Shown piece by piece: positions 16,844-24,744 of a DNA stretch of 48,045 bases (positions are counted from its first letter, which is position 1; each line of letters opens with the position of its first letter). The translations under genes were made by a program, and so were the position numbers. Origin of the DNA: SIG653 sp964509125 (GTDB lineage Bacteria; Bacillota; Clostridia; Oscillospirales; CAG-382); NCBI GenBank assembly GCA_964509125.1, contig CAZDVZ010000012.1, forward strand, positions 1-48,045, given 5' to 3'. Under the pieces are notes generated by a model, which saw only the letters and a list, made by a program, of their open reading frames with translations, had not been told where the DNA came from and did no database searches.

Positions 16844-16872
16844 ATAATACCACAAAATCTTTCAAATGTCTA
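16844..16872 (-). promoter_or_regulatory. Promoter of the leftward RDD/ABC/nuclease block
   Basis: Read on the - strand: TAGACA (-35, 16872-16867), a 17-bp spacer, and TATTAT (-10, 16849-16844) preceded by TGG as an extended -10. It is about 40 bp upstream of the RDD start and is the only good promoter seen for the block. Confidence 0.6.
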
Positions 16873-16935
16873 CCCCTTTTTTATAAATTCTTGATGGGAA
16901 ATTCGAAATTAGTGCTATTTAATTAAAAGTTGTTA

Positions 16936-16964
16936 TTTTACTTTATTTTAACAAAAATTTTCTA
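16936..16964. promoter_or_regulatory. Candidate Pho-box-like direct repeats
   Basis: TTTACT (16937-16942), TTAACA (16948-16953) and TTTCTA (16959-16964) recur every 11 bp. The Firmicute PhoP site is built from TT(A/T/C)ACA hexamers with about the same period. They lie between the divergent nuclease/ABC block and the Na/Pi cotransporter gene, just upstream of a weak -10 (TAAAAT, 16986-16991) that lacks a good -35. The region is very AT-rich, so chance is a real alternative. Confidence 0.3.
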
Positions 16965-17039
16965 TTATTTGGGATTAAAGTTTGATAAAATCATTTCCGG
17001 AATTAATTGACCATAATTAATTGATAGGAGAGAAAATGT

Positions 17040-18794
17040 ATGGATCTATTTGATGTTCTTTCGTTTGTTGGGGGGCTGTGTCTGTTTCTGTTTGGCATGA
17101 ATCTCATGGGAGAATATTTAGAAAAGAGTGCAGGCGACGGTTTAAAGACATTGCTTGGGAAGCTTACCACAGGAAAGTTTGCCGGTTTCTTTACGGGCTT
17201 GGCAGTCACTGCAGTTATACAGTCTTCTTCTGCAACAACCGTCATGGTGGTTGGTTTTGTAAACTCCGGAATAATGAGCTTGAAGCAAGCTATCAATGTT
17301 ATTATGGGCGCGAATGTCGGAACGACGGTAACTGCATGGATCTTAAGCCTTGCGGGTGTTGAAGGCGATGCTGTTTTTGTTAAGCTTTTAAAACCCACGT
17401 CTTTTACTCCTGTATTGGCGCTTGTGGGTGTAATCCTATACGTTTTTTGTAAAACAAGCAGAAAAAAAGATATTGGTGTAGTTCTTTTGGGATTTTCTGT
17501 TTTGATGTTTGGCATGGACAGTATGTCAAATGCTGTTTCTGTTCTTCAAGGAAACGAGAGTTTCATCAGCATCTTAACTGTTTTTGAAAATCCTTTATTG
17601 GGGGTTCTTGTTGGTGCGCTTTTTACGGCTATAATACAATCTTCTTCTGCTTCTGTCGGTATTCTTCAGTCGCTGGCGGCAACCAATTCAGTGACTATAG
17701 GTATGTCTATCCCAATAATAATGGGACAAAACATTGGCACGTGCGTAACAGCGCTTCTTTCTGCTGTTGGTACAACGAGAAACGCCAGAAGAGCTTCTTT
17801 CGTGCATCTTTTATTTAACCTGATTGGAACAGGTTTTGTTCTTTCGATATATTGTGTGGTGAAATATACGGTTGGGATTCCTTTTCTTAATGATTGTGCG
17901 TCCGAGGTCAGCATCGCTATCTGCCATACGGCTTTTAACTTGATCTGTACGGTTGTAATGTTCCCTGCGACGGAACTCCTTGAAAAACTATCAATGAGAT
18001 TTATACCCGAGCCGGCAGAAGCTAATGTGGAAAAAATAAACGAGCTTGATGAACGTTTTATGACAACACCTGCCATAGCTATTGAGCGAAGCCGTGCCGT
18101 GACCGAAAAAATGGCTGCGATATCTGCGGATGCTCTCTATCTATCGCTTGACTGTATAGAAGGATATACGGATGAAATTGCACATGAGGTTAGGAGTAAA
18201 GAAAAATCTGCTGATAAATACGAGGACAGACTTGGAAGTTATCTTGTTAAATTGAATGCGCATCCTTTGAGCAAAAAAGACAGCAACGAATCGGCAAAGC
18301 TTTTACACATAATCGGAGATTTTGAGAGAATATCCGACCATGCTGTGGGGATACTTCATTCAATTGAGGAGCTAAAGGAAAAGGAAATCCTCCTTTCCGA
18401 TTCTGCTATGGACGAGCTTCGTGTTATGAAGGATGCTGTAAAGGAAATAATGGAAAAGACCCTGGATGTTTTTATAAATGAAGATCTGAACTTGGCGCTT
18501 CAAATTGAGCCTCTTGAAGAGATCATTGACGATCTTAAAGAACAGCTTCGTTCAAACCATATTTTAAGAATGCAAAAAGGAAACTGTTCCATAGAGGCGG
18601 GGTTTGTTTGGTCTGATCTTTTAAATAATTTAGAGCGTGTTTCTGACCATTGTTCCAATATTGCAGGATGTATCATTGAGATGTCTCACGAAAGTATGGA
18701 TGTTCATAAATACATTAAGAAATTCAGAGCAGATCAAGGAGAGTTTTCTGAAATGTATGATTCTTATGCCAAGAAATATTCATTAAAATCTTAG
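17040..18794 (+). CDS. Na/Pi cotransporter family protein with PhoU-like C-terminus
   Basis: A 584-residue membrane transporter of the Na-dependent phosphate (NptA/PNaS) family. It has two inverted Na_Pi halves marked by VIQSSSATTVM (near residue 60) and IIQSSSASVG (near 199), with GANVGTTVTA and GQNIGTCVTA as matching second motifs. A cytoplasmic PhoU-like helical domain follows (about 340-560), including GDFERISDHA and NNLERVSDHC, which are PhoU metal-site motifs. The start is ATG 17040 with ATAGGAGAG 7 nt upstream. It is divergent from the nuclease/ABC block. Its presence argues for phosphate acquisition in this neighbourhood, although some homologues only export phosphate or regulate. Confidence 0.9.
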   Translation: MDLFDVLSFVGGLCLFLFGMNLMGEYLEKSAGDGLKTLLGKLTTGKFAGFFTGLAVTAVIQSSSATTVMVVGFVNSGIMSLKQAINVIMGANVGTTVTAWILSLAGVEGDAVFVKLLKPTSFTPVLALVGVILYVFCKTSRKKDIGVVLLGFSVLMFGMDSMSNAVSVLQGNESFISILTVFENPLLGVLVGALFTAIIQSSSASVGILQSLAATNSVTIGMSIPIIMGQNIGTCVTALLSAVGTTRNARRASFVHLLFNLIGTGFVLSIYCVVKYTVGIPFLNDCASEVSIAICHTAFNLICTVVMFPATELLEKLSMRFIPEPAEANVEKINELDERFMTTPAIAIERSRAVTEKMAAISADALYLSLDCIEGYTDEIAHEVRSKEKSADKYEDRLGSYLVKLNAHPLSKKDSNESAKLLHIIGDFERISDHAVGILHSIEELKEKEILLSDSAMDELRVMKDAVKEIMEKTLDVFINEDLNLALQIEPLEEIIDDLKEQLRSNHILRMQKGNCSIEAGFVWSDLLNNLERVSDHCSNIAGCIIEMSHESMDVHKYIKKFRADQGEFSEMYDSYAKKYSLKS

Positions 18795-18808
18795 TGTGAG
18801 AATTAATA

Positions 18809-18832
18809 TGAAATATTTTATTTCAGCTTTTA
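18809..18832 (+). terminator. Weak terminator-like hairpin after the Na/Pi gene
   Basis: TGAAATA and TATTTCA form a 7-bp stem with a TTT loop, followed by GCTTTTATAAATT. The stem is A/T-rich, so confidence is limited. Confidence 0.35.
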
Positions 18833-18853
18833 TAAATTAAATGGTTTTATGTG

Positions 18854-18882
18854 TTGACAAAAGATCGTTTTGGGTGTATAAT
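18854..18882 (+). promoter_or_regulatory. Consensus sigma-A promoter of the BY-kinase gene
   Basis: TTGACA (18854-18859), a 17-bp spacer and TATAAT (18877-18882), a perfect match to consensus. Transcription would begin close to 18889, which excludes the upstream in-frame ATG at 18890 as a well-led start. Confidence 0.88.
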
Positions 18883-18940
18883 GTCGTAGATGAGGTTAAT
18901 GCTTTGTCTAAGTGAATATGTAAGGAGAGATTGTCAATCT

Positions 18941-20431
18941 ATGGGAAAGACATTCGGTATTTCTGAGATTTTCGCCATACTGAAAAAACAATGGATATGG
19001 GTTTTAATTGTTGCTTTGGTTTTTGGCGCGGTAGCTTTTGCTTATTTTAATTTCTTCGTTGAAAGAACTTATACTTCTTCCATTGTTATATACATCTGTC
19101 GAGAGGGAGAGATCACTTACAGCGATGAGCTTCTTTCAAAAGAAGTTTCAAGCTCTGCTGTTGTTTTGTTATCAACCTCCGAGGCGTATATTTCCGACGA
19201 GAAATATCAAGGTGACGGTGAAAACCCTATGTGGTTTAATGAACTTGAAAAAGAAGGGTACACTGTAGGCAGGATTAAGTCCATGCTCAAATTTACCGTT
19301 GTAAATGATACTGGTGTAATTCGTGTTTCCATCACAGGAAATGACAAAGAGGTTACACAAAAAATAGGTAATGCTCTTTATCATACTGTTCCGGCATATC
19401 TTGAGGATATTATTTACGGTACACAGGTCAAGCCGGTTGATGAAGCAGAAATAGGTGTTCCTTCAGGTCCGGCAATGTATAGAAATACGGCTATAGCCAT
19501 GGTTGTCGGAGCTCTTTTGGCATATGTCGTTTTTGCTTTGGCGTATATTCTTGACAATACGGTTAAGGATGATGAAGCGTTTAGAAATAACTTCAATGTT
19601 CCTTTCCTCGGAGAAATTCCGAGAATCGCAACGGGAGCAAAGAAAACATCTACGTCTTATGGAAATTCAGGTGCAGCTTCTTTTAGATTCGTTGAAACAT
19701 TCAAATCCATAAGAACGGCGTTGTTTTATGTTTTGCCCACGATGAAAAACAATGTTTTTGCCATATCCAGTCCGGGAGAAAAAGAAGGAAAATCAACCAT
19801 TACCTTTAACCTTTCCGCTTCAATGGCAGAAGCCGATGTTAAAGTCCTTGTAATTGACGCCGACCTTAGAAAACCAACCATAGCAAAGTATTTTTGCCTT
19901 GAAAATAAAACAGGGCTTTCCAAGATACTCAGCCGTCAATGTTCTTTTGAAGAGGCTGTACACAGAAATGTTATTCCCAATTTGGATATTTTGACGTCCG
20001 GACCTATTCCTCCAAACCCGTCTGAACTTCTTTCAGGTGAATCCATAAACGAGCTTTTGGAATATGTAAAGGGAAAGTATGATTATGTTCTCATTGATAC
20101 GGCACCCATTAACATAGTTACAGACTCTTTGTTGCTTCTTGATAAAATTGCAGGTATAGTTGTTGTTGCACGTTATGGTGTAACTCCGTATACAGAGCTT
20201 CAAAAAGCTATTGATAATGTTTCATCCGTTGACGGTACGGTTTTAGGCTCGGTTATTAATGACGTTGTTATGACTGATAAGGCATACAGCTACAAGAAAG
20301 GGTACAAGTACACATATAAGTATTCGTATACCTATGGTGGTGGAAGCGAAAGAAAGGTTGCCACAACCTTTGAAAATATCGGTAATAATTCTAAAACGAG
20401 TAAAAAAGATGATAGCAAGGGAAAAAAATAG
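18941..20431 (+). CDS. Fused Wzz-type chain-length regulator and BY tyrosine kinase (CpsC-CpsD/EpsA-B like)
   Basis: A 496-residue polysaccharide co-polymerase. The N-terminal Wzz half has transmembrane segments near 19-39 and 187-210 flanking an extracytoplasmic region. The cytoplasmic bacterial tyrosine kinase has Walker A SPGEKEGKST, Walker A' VLVIDADLRKP and Walker B VLIDTAP. The C-tail is a cluster of eight tyrosines, the usual autophosphorylation site. Firmicutes normally split these two parts into separate genes; the fusion is more typical of Proteobacteria, though known in some Clostridia. I chose ATG 18941 (AAGGAGA 12 nt upstream), which is downstream of the predicted transcription start. 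No polysaccharide biosynthesis genes are adjacent. Confidence 0.87.
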   Translation: MGKTFGISEIFAILKKQWIWVLIVALVFGAVAFAYFNFFVERTYTSSIVIYICREGEITYSDELLSKEVSSSAVVLLSTSEAYISDEKYQGDGENPMWFNELEKEGYTVGRIKSMLKFTVVNDTGVIRVSITGNDKEVTQKIGNALYHTVPAYLEDIIYGTQVKPVDEAEIGVPSGPAMYRNTAIAMVVGALLAYVVFALAYILDNTVKDDEAFRNNFNVPFLGEIPRIATGAKKTSTSYGNSGAASFRFVETFKSIRTALFYVLPTMKNNVFAISSPGEKEGKSTITFNLSASMAEADVKVLVIDADLRKPTIAKYFCLENKTGLSKILSRQCSFEEAVHRNVIPNLDILTSGPIPPNPSELLSGESINELLEYVKGKYDYVLIDTAPINIVTDSLLLLDKIAGIVVVARYGVTPYTELQKAIDNVSSVDGTVLGSVINDVVMTDKAYSYKKGYKYTYKYSYTYGGGSERKVATTFENIGNNSKTSKKDDSKGKK

Positions 20432-20456
20432 TTTGTAATTTTTAAAATCGACGTTT

Positions 20457-20503
20457 AAGGGGCTATGAAAAATAGTCCCTTATCATTTTAAATATTTTTT
20501 TCT
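20457..20503 (+). terminator. Rho-independent terminator after the BY-kinase
   Basis: AAGGGGCTAT pairs with ATAGTCCCTT (one G-U) around a GAAAA loop. ATCATTTTAAATATTTTTTT follows. Confidence 0.75.
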
Positions 20504-20512
20504 GAAAAAGTA

Positions 20513-20541
20513 TTGCATATTATGTAAAAGTGTGATATAAT
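20513..20541 (+). promoter_or_regulatory. Promoter of the tRNA-Val gene
   Basis: TTGCAT (20513-20518), 17 bp, then TGA-TATAAT (-10 at 20536-20541, extended). It is 35 bp before the tRNA 5' end. Confidence 0.75.
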
Positions 20542-20576
20542 TCGGTTTGTGCAGTTGATATATGCTGCTTGTTTGA

Positions 20577-20652
20577 GGACGATTAGCTCAGCTGGTAGAG
20601 CACTCGCTTGACGTGCGAGTGGTCAGGGATTCGAGTTCCTTATCGTCCACCA
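20577..20652 (+). tRNA. tRNA-Val(GAC), CCA encoded
   Basis: A 76-nt cloverleaf. The acceptor stem is GGACGAT pairing with ATCGTCC, the D arm contains GCTCAGCTGGTAGAGC, the anticodon arm is CTCGC-TTGACGT-GCGAG with anticodon GAC, and the T loop is TTCGAGT. The discriminator A and CCA (20650-20652) are in the DNA. GAC reads GUC/GUU valine codons. It is a single isolated tRNA with its own promoter. Confidence 0.95.
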
Positions 20653-20717
20653 AAGACAGTCCGGTGCAGCGGCGTTAAACCGCTTGCTCCGGATTTTTAC
20701 TGTTTGGAGATTTTTTT

Positions 20718-21530
20718 ATGGGAAAAACAAAAAATAAAAAACAATATTCTGAGAAGAAAAAAAGGGATAGCGGCAAACATCCACTTGGCTTTGGCTTTTT
20801 TATAATTCCGTTAATTATTTTGTTATTTGCTTTTGCAATTATTTTGTCTGTTTTTGAGGATGGGGTGTATATTCCCAACGATGATGTAGATGTTTACATT
20901 TCACCTGTTCTTAAAACGTATGATCCTGTTGAGAAGACTGATGCAAAAGAAATGGAAAATTATTTTGTTGACGAAGCCGGCCTGTTTGATGATGAAACAA
21001 GATATTATCTGGTAAACGACTCGGCAATGTATTTTTACGAAAAAACGGGTGTTCGGCCTTTTATTTACACAATGTCACCGTCAGAAGATGACGAAGGCAA
21101 TATCTTATATCCCACAGATGATGAGGCAAATGAAATCTGTAAAGGAGTTTGCAATGAGCTTTCTCCCGAAGGAATAAATTATGTTATACTTTTCATGCCT
21201 GCTACAGACGGATATAGAATGTGGACCTATGTAACAGATGATGTTTATGATGCTTTTGGCAATAAATTAGAACATATATTTGAACAGTATACATATCACT
21301 ATTTTAATGTTGTAGGTTACCATGATGACCTATTTTACTCCACATATCGTGCTACCGCCGATAGACTTATGTCGGGTCCAATTTCTCCTATAACTCTTAT
21401 AAAGGAGAATCTAAAAATTTCATTACTTACTTGTATAACACTGGCAACTGTTTTAATATCTGTTGCTATATATGTGAGTGTAGGTAAAAAAGCAGGTAAA
21501 AGAAGAAATTTATTCTTTTGGGAGAGATAA
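20718..21530 (+). CDS. Membrane-anchored TPM-like domain protein
   Basis: A 270-residue protein with a Lys-rich N-tail, a transmembrane helix (about 26-46), an extracytoplasmic region and a second helix near 233-255. The region ENYFVDEAGLFDDETRYYLVND is characteristic of TPM (YgcG/Psb32-type) domains, and the following ICKGVCNELSPEGINYVILFMP block fits the domain's central beta-strand. Function in bacteria is not well defined; membrane protein turnover or an acid-phosphatase-like fold have been proposed for relatives. It starts 65 nt after the tRNA and abuts the next gene exactly, so both are one operon, perhaps read through from the tRNA promoter. Confidence 0.65.
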   Translation: MGKTKNKKQYSEKKKRDSGKHPLGFGFFIIPLIILLFAFAIILSVFEDGVYIPNDDVDVYISPVLKTYDPVEKTDAKEMENYFVDEAGLFDDETRYYLVNDSAMYFYEKTGVRPFIYTMSPSEDDEGNILYPTDDEANEICKGVCNELSPEGINYVILFMPATDGYRMWTYVTDDVYDAFGNKLEHIFEQYTYHYFNVVGYHDDLFYSTYRATADRLMSGPISPITLIKENLKISLLTCITLATVLISVAIYVSVGKKAGKRRNLFFWER

Positions 21531-22226
21531 GTGAAAAAACGAAAGATAATAAAGATAATACTATATGCTATTTCTGTCGTTGCTTTATCCCTTTTGGTTG
21601 TAATGTGTCTCCATGTATACAGAAAATTCGGAGCGCGGCCTGATAAATGGGTAGAATATTTCAGAGCCTTCGGGATGTATGCCGCATTGGTTCTTTGGTG
21701 TGTTCAAGTTGCGCAAGTATTTGTGGCAATTGTTCCCGGGGAAGTGGTTGAGATATCTTCGGGCCTGCTTTTTGACCCAATTTTTGCTTGTGTTTTGTGT
21801 TATACCGGTGTATTTTTGGCATCGTCTCTTATATTCTTTTTGATGAGAAAATTGGGGAAAAGGTTTTCAAGACTTTTTGTATCTGAGGCAAAGCTTCAAA
21901 CCCTTCGGTTCGTAAATACAAAGGAAAAACTAAAAAGAACAGCCTTTGTTTTGTTCCTTATTCCCGGAACCCCTAAAGATCTTTTTACATATTTTTTTGC
22001 TTTGACGCCGATCAAGTTTTGGGATTTTACTTTAATATCCATGATTGCGCGGTTCCCGTCCATAATTTCTTCTGTAGTTGGTGGGAAATTTGTCGGAGAC
22101 GGAGAATACTTTAAAGCGGTAATAGTCTTTGCAATAACAGCGTTTGTAAGTGTTGCGGGACTTTTGGCTTATGAACTCATTAAAAAGAGATGGGAGAAAA
22201 GAAAAAAACTTAAAATAAAAAAATAA
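21531..22226 (+). CDS. VTT/TVP38 (TMEM64, DedA-superfamily) membrane protein
   Basis: A 231-residue polytopic protein beginning at GTG 21531, directly after the previous stop. The VTT hallmark region is visible as VAIVPGEVVEISSGLLF (about 63-80) and, later, LFLIPGTPKDLFTYFFAL (about 141-158), followed by ISMIARFPSIISSVVGG. Related VTT/DedA proteins are linked to lipid-carrier or phospholipid scrambling and proton-coupled transport. Which of these applies here cannot be told from the sequence. The C-terminus is strongly basic. Confidence 0.85.
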   Translation: MKKRKIIKIILYAISVVALSLLVVMCLHVYRKFGARPDKWVEYFRAFGMYAALVLWCVQVAQVFVAIVPGEVVEISSGLLFDPIFACVLCYTGVFLASSLIFFLMRKLGKRFSRLFVSEAKLQTLRFVNTKEKLKRTAFVLFLIPGTPKDLFTYFFALTPIKFWDFTLISMIARFPSIISSVVGGKFVGDGEYFKAVIVFAITAFVSVAGLLAYELIKKRWEKRKKLKIKK

Positions 22227-22227
22227 A

Positions 22228-22275
22228 ATGCTGTCTTTGTCACAAAAATAATGTGTGAAAGACAGCGTTTTTTAT
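22228..22275 (+). terminator. Rho-independent terminator after the VTT gene
   Basis: GCTGTCTTT pairs with AAAGACAGC, with a second CACA/TGTG pair inside a small internal loop. The tail is GTTTTTTAT. Confidence 0.75.
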
Positions 22276-22497
22276 CGTATAATTTTAAACTCAATAAAAT
22301 TACAAATAGGGAACCCGCGTTATGAGCGAGAGCACCGGTTGCAGATGTCTGATTTTCTTTTAAATTATCGCGAGAAGCTTTTCCCGGACAATAAATTGGG
22401 GCGTTAAAAATGAAATGAATCTTTGCTCCGATATAGTTACAAAATATTTTATGGAAGTTGTGAAAACGCATTGAAAAGATATTTTGATTTTATCATT
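22276..22497. other. 222-nt intergenic region of unknown content
   Basis: No ribosome-site-led gene is convincing here. The stretch about 22308-22410 is richer in G/C than its surroundings and contains complementary pairs (GGGAA with TTCCC; CGCG with CGCG; CCGGT with neighbouring CCGGG-type runs). It could encode a structured RNA on either strand. A 100-codon frame on the - strand overlaps the VTT gene and has no Shine-Dalgarno, so I did not annotate it. Confidence 0.3.
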
Positions 22498-23052
22498 CTA
22501 TGCAAAATAATTTAAAATCCCATTATAGAGTCCTCTGGCAAAAAGTTCGGGGCGGGTGTTCATCAAATTTGCATCGTATTCGTTTGAAATATAACCCATT
22601 TCAACAAGTACGGCAGGCATTTTTGTTCTCCTTAGCACGTAGAAGGATTTATTAATAAAAATTCCCCTGTTGGGGAGACCGGTCGTTTCGTTCAATGCTA
22701 TAAGAAGCTGTTCCGCCATCCAGTATGCGTAAGAATTTTCTCTGTAAACATAACATTCACTTCCGCTTACAGATGGATTGTAGCTTGCGTTGCAATGAAG
22801 ACTCAAAAAGTAATCTGCACCCCATTCGTTTGCGGCATTTACTCTTGCGGCAAGGCTTGAGGAGTTGCTTGTTCCAAGTTGTGTGTCCGCTGTGGGGCGG
22901 GATAATCTTACTTGATAGTCGGGATTTGCACGAAGTAGGTCAGCGAGTAAAACACCGATTTTAAATGTGATATCCTGTTCTCTGAGCCCGTTGCCTTCGG
23001 CGCCTGCGTTGGGATTTGTGGGATTGTGTCCCTGATCAATAAAAATTTTCAT
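22498..23052 (-). CDS. N-acetylmuramoyl-L-alanine amidase (Amidase_3), no signal peptide
   Basis: A 184-residue single-domain zinc amidase that cuts the MurNAc-L-Ala bond of peptidoglycan. Zinc ligands are His in DQGHN (residue 9), Glu in LREQD (near 25) and His in FLSLHCN (near 87). The catalytic Glu is in VEMGYISN (near 151). The N-terminus starts right at the first beta-strand (MKIFIDQGHN), with no signal peptide and no cell-wall-binding repeats. This resembles sporulation mother-cell lysis amidases of the CwlC type or phage endolysins. No phage genes are near, so a mother-cell or leaderless autolysin is the more likely reading. AAGGAGC precedes ATG 23052. Confidence 0.87.
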   Translation of the reverse strand: MKIFIDQGHNPTNPNAGAEGNGLREQDITFKIGVLLADLLRANPDYQVRLSRPTADTQLGTSNSSSLAARVNAANEWGADYFLSLHCNASYNPSVSGSECYVYRENSYAYWMAEQLLIALNETTGLPNRGIFINKSFYVLRRTKMPAVLVEMGYISNEYDANLMNTRPELFARGLYNGILNYFA

Positions 23053-23211
23053 ATTAGCTCCTTAAAAAGTAATTTACACTGATAATATATGTGAAAAGCT
23101 TACATAATGCCAATAATTCCGAATTAAATTTAAGCGTTTTTTGTACACTTTGTTTATGCATGTTATATAAACAAGAAACATAATAAACAAAAGATTTTTA
23201 AAAAAGTGCTA

Positions 23212-23240
23212 TTTACTTTTCCTTGAAAATATGATATAAT
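23212..23240 (+). promoter_or_regulatory. Promoter of the DUF5685-to-LysR gene run
   Basis: TTTACT (23212-23217), 17 bp, TATAAT (23235-23240) preceded by TGA (extended -10). It lies about 55 bp before the GTG start of the first gene. Confidence 0.6.
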
Positions 23241-23295
23241 TCCATTTAATAGTAAAAATGTATGTTTGTGCTACATGTGCCGGAGGGAGTTATCG

Positions 23296-24144
23296 GTGTT
23301 TGGGTATGTACGTGTATATTCACCCCAACTTAAGGTTTGGGAAAACGAATTGTATAAAAGTATATATTGCGGCTTGTGCCGTCATGGCGGAAAACACACC
23401 ACACGTCTGACCCGTTTTTTTTTGAATTACGATTTTGTTGCTCTCGCAGTAATGAGAATGGCTTTTTCAGGAGAAAAGGCAGTTATAAAAAAGCATTTTT
23501 GCCCATATTGTCCCAAACGCAAGTTGATGATAGAACCTAACGATTCCCTCTTTTATACAGCTGACGCTTTTGTGATTTTATCATATTATAAGTTGTTGGA
23601 TGATAAAAATGATACAAAGGGAATAAAGAAACTTATCTCGTCAATCCCGCCCGCTTTTCTATCAAAGGAAGCCCAAAGAGCCGAAAAACGTCGTATAGGA
23701 TTGGCAGAATGTTTTAAGGGCCAACTGGAAATGCTCTCCGAAAAAGAGAAAAAAAACGAAAGCTGTATTGACTCTGTTGCAGATTGTTTTGCCGTGCTTT
23801 TGGGAAAGACGTTGTCGTATGAGCTTGAAGGAGCGAACGAGCGTATAGCATATGAAATTGGATATCACATGGGTAGATACATTTATATTATCGATGCTCT
23901 TGATGATTTTAAAAAAGACATTGAAGAACATAATTATAATCCGCTTATAAGTATGTATTGCGACATAAAAGGTTTGAAAGATCATATGGAAATTATAATT
24001 TCAACCCTAAATGCCAGTCTAAACAGGGTGAAATCTGCGGTTGAATTAATAGAAAATGTTGAATACAAAGGTATAATAGATAATATTGTTACAGATGGTT
24101 GCGAAAATGTTATAACAAGAGTAGTTAATGATTTTAGTAAATAG
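23296..24144 (+). CDS. DUF5685-family protein
   Basis: A 282-residue protein of the DUF5685 type, found in Clostridia. It opens FGYVRVYSPQLKVWENELYK and has Cys pairs that could bind metal (YCGLCRHGG and HFCPYCPKRK). The helical body contains YIYIIDALDDFKKDIEEHNYNP, reminiscent of the Asp-rich region of prenyl-transferase-like folds. The start is GTG 23296 with GGAGGGAG about 7 nt upstream; an earlier ATG at 23266 in frame lacks such a site. A J-domain gene follows, and this pairing suggests a chaperone-assisted partner, but no function is established to my knowledge. Confidence 0.75.
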   Translation: MFGYVRVYSPQLKVWENELYKSIYCGLCRHGGKHTTRLTRFFLNYDFVALAVMRMAFSGEKAVIKKHFCPYCPKRKLMIEPNDSLFYTADAFVILSYYKLLDDKNDTKGIKKLISSIPPAFLSKEAQRAEKRRIGLAECFKGQLEMLSEKEKKNESCIDSVADCFAVLLGKTLSYELEGANERIAYEIGYHMGRYIYIIDALDDFKKDIEEHNYNPLISMYCDIKGLKDHMEIIISTLNASLNRVKSAVELIENVEYKGIIDNIVTDGCENVITRVVNDFSK

Positions 24145-24171
24145 ATGTAACATCGACATTAAAGGAAATGG

Positions 24172-24741
24172 TTGAGTTTAATGGATAATCCTTACAAAAT
24201 TTTAGGCGTATCGCCCAATGCCACAGACGCAGAAATAAAAAAAGCATATCGGGAATTGGCGAAAAAATATCATCCCGATAATTATGTGAATAATCCGCTT
24301 GCAGATCTGGCGTCTGAGAAGATGAAGCAAATCAACGAAGCGTATGATGCTATAACTAAAATGCGGTCTTCACGCAATTTAAACAACGATCAAAACACGC
24401 AGCACAAGGCATATACCGAAACCGAAATAAGAGTTAGACATCTTATTGATGAAGGACGGATCTCCGAAGCGGAGGTTTTGCTTAATAAGGTTGGCAATGA
24501 AGATCGTGGTGCCGAATGGCATTTTTTGATGGGATGTGTATGTTTAAGACGAGGGTGGCTTTTAGAAGCAAGAAATCATGCGGAAATCGCCAATCGGATA
24601 GATCCTACCAATCAAGAGTACATATCACTTCTCAGAAATGTTTCCGGTTCTCAAACTCGAACAAGCGGCGGAGACTGTTCTCTGTGTGATATATGTACAT
24701 TTTTGGCTTGCATGGATTGTATGTGCGACTGTTGTAGATAG
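24172..24741 (+). CDS. J-domain protein with Cys-rich C-terminus
   Basis: A 187-190-residue co-chaperone-like protein. The J-domain spans about residues 4-65 and has the essential HPD in KKYHPDNY. A middle helical section (LIDEGRISEAEVLL ... FLMGCVCLRRGW) looks like one or two TPR-type repeats. The last 25 residues hold eight cysteines, including CSLCDIC, MDCMCDCC and CR at the end. It lacks the G/F region and zinc fingers of DnaJ, so it is a class C J protein that would recruit DnaK to a specific client. The start is either TTG 24172 (AAGGA 5 nt upstream) or ATG 24181 (14 nt). Confidence 0.85.
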   Translation: MSLMDNPYKILGVSPNATDAEIKKAYRELAKKYHPDNYVNNPLADLASEKMKQINEAYDAITKMRSSRNLNNDQNTQHKAYTETEIRVRHLIDEGRISEAEVLLNKVGNEDRGAEWHFLMGCVCLRRGWLLEARNHAEIANRIDPTNQEYISLLRNVSGSQTRTSGGDCSLCDICTFLACMDCMCDCCR

Positions 24742-24744
24742 AAA

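Noticed and set aside
22169..22471. 100-codon - strand frame overlapping the VTT gene end
   Set aside because: No Shine-Dalgarno sequence, overlap with a good gene and its terminator, and composition driven by the intergenic sequence. Kept only as a possible RNA region.
22498..23052. Amidase as evidence of a prophage endolysin
   Set aside because: No holin, terminase, portal, integrase or other phage gene is anywhere in the window.
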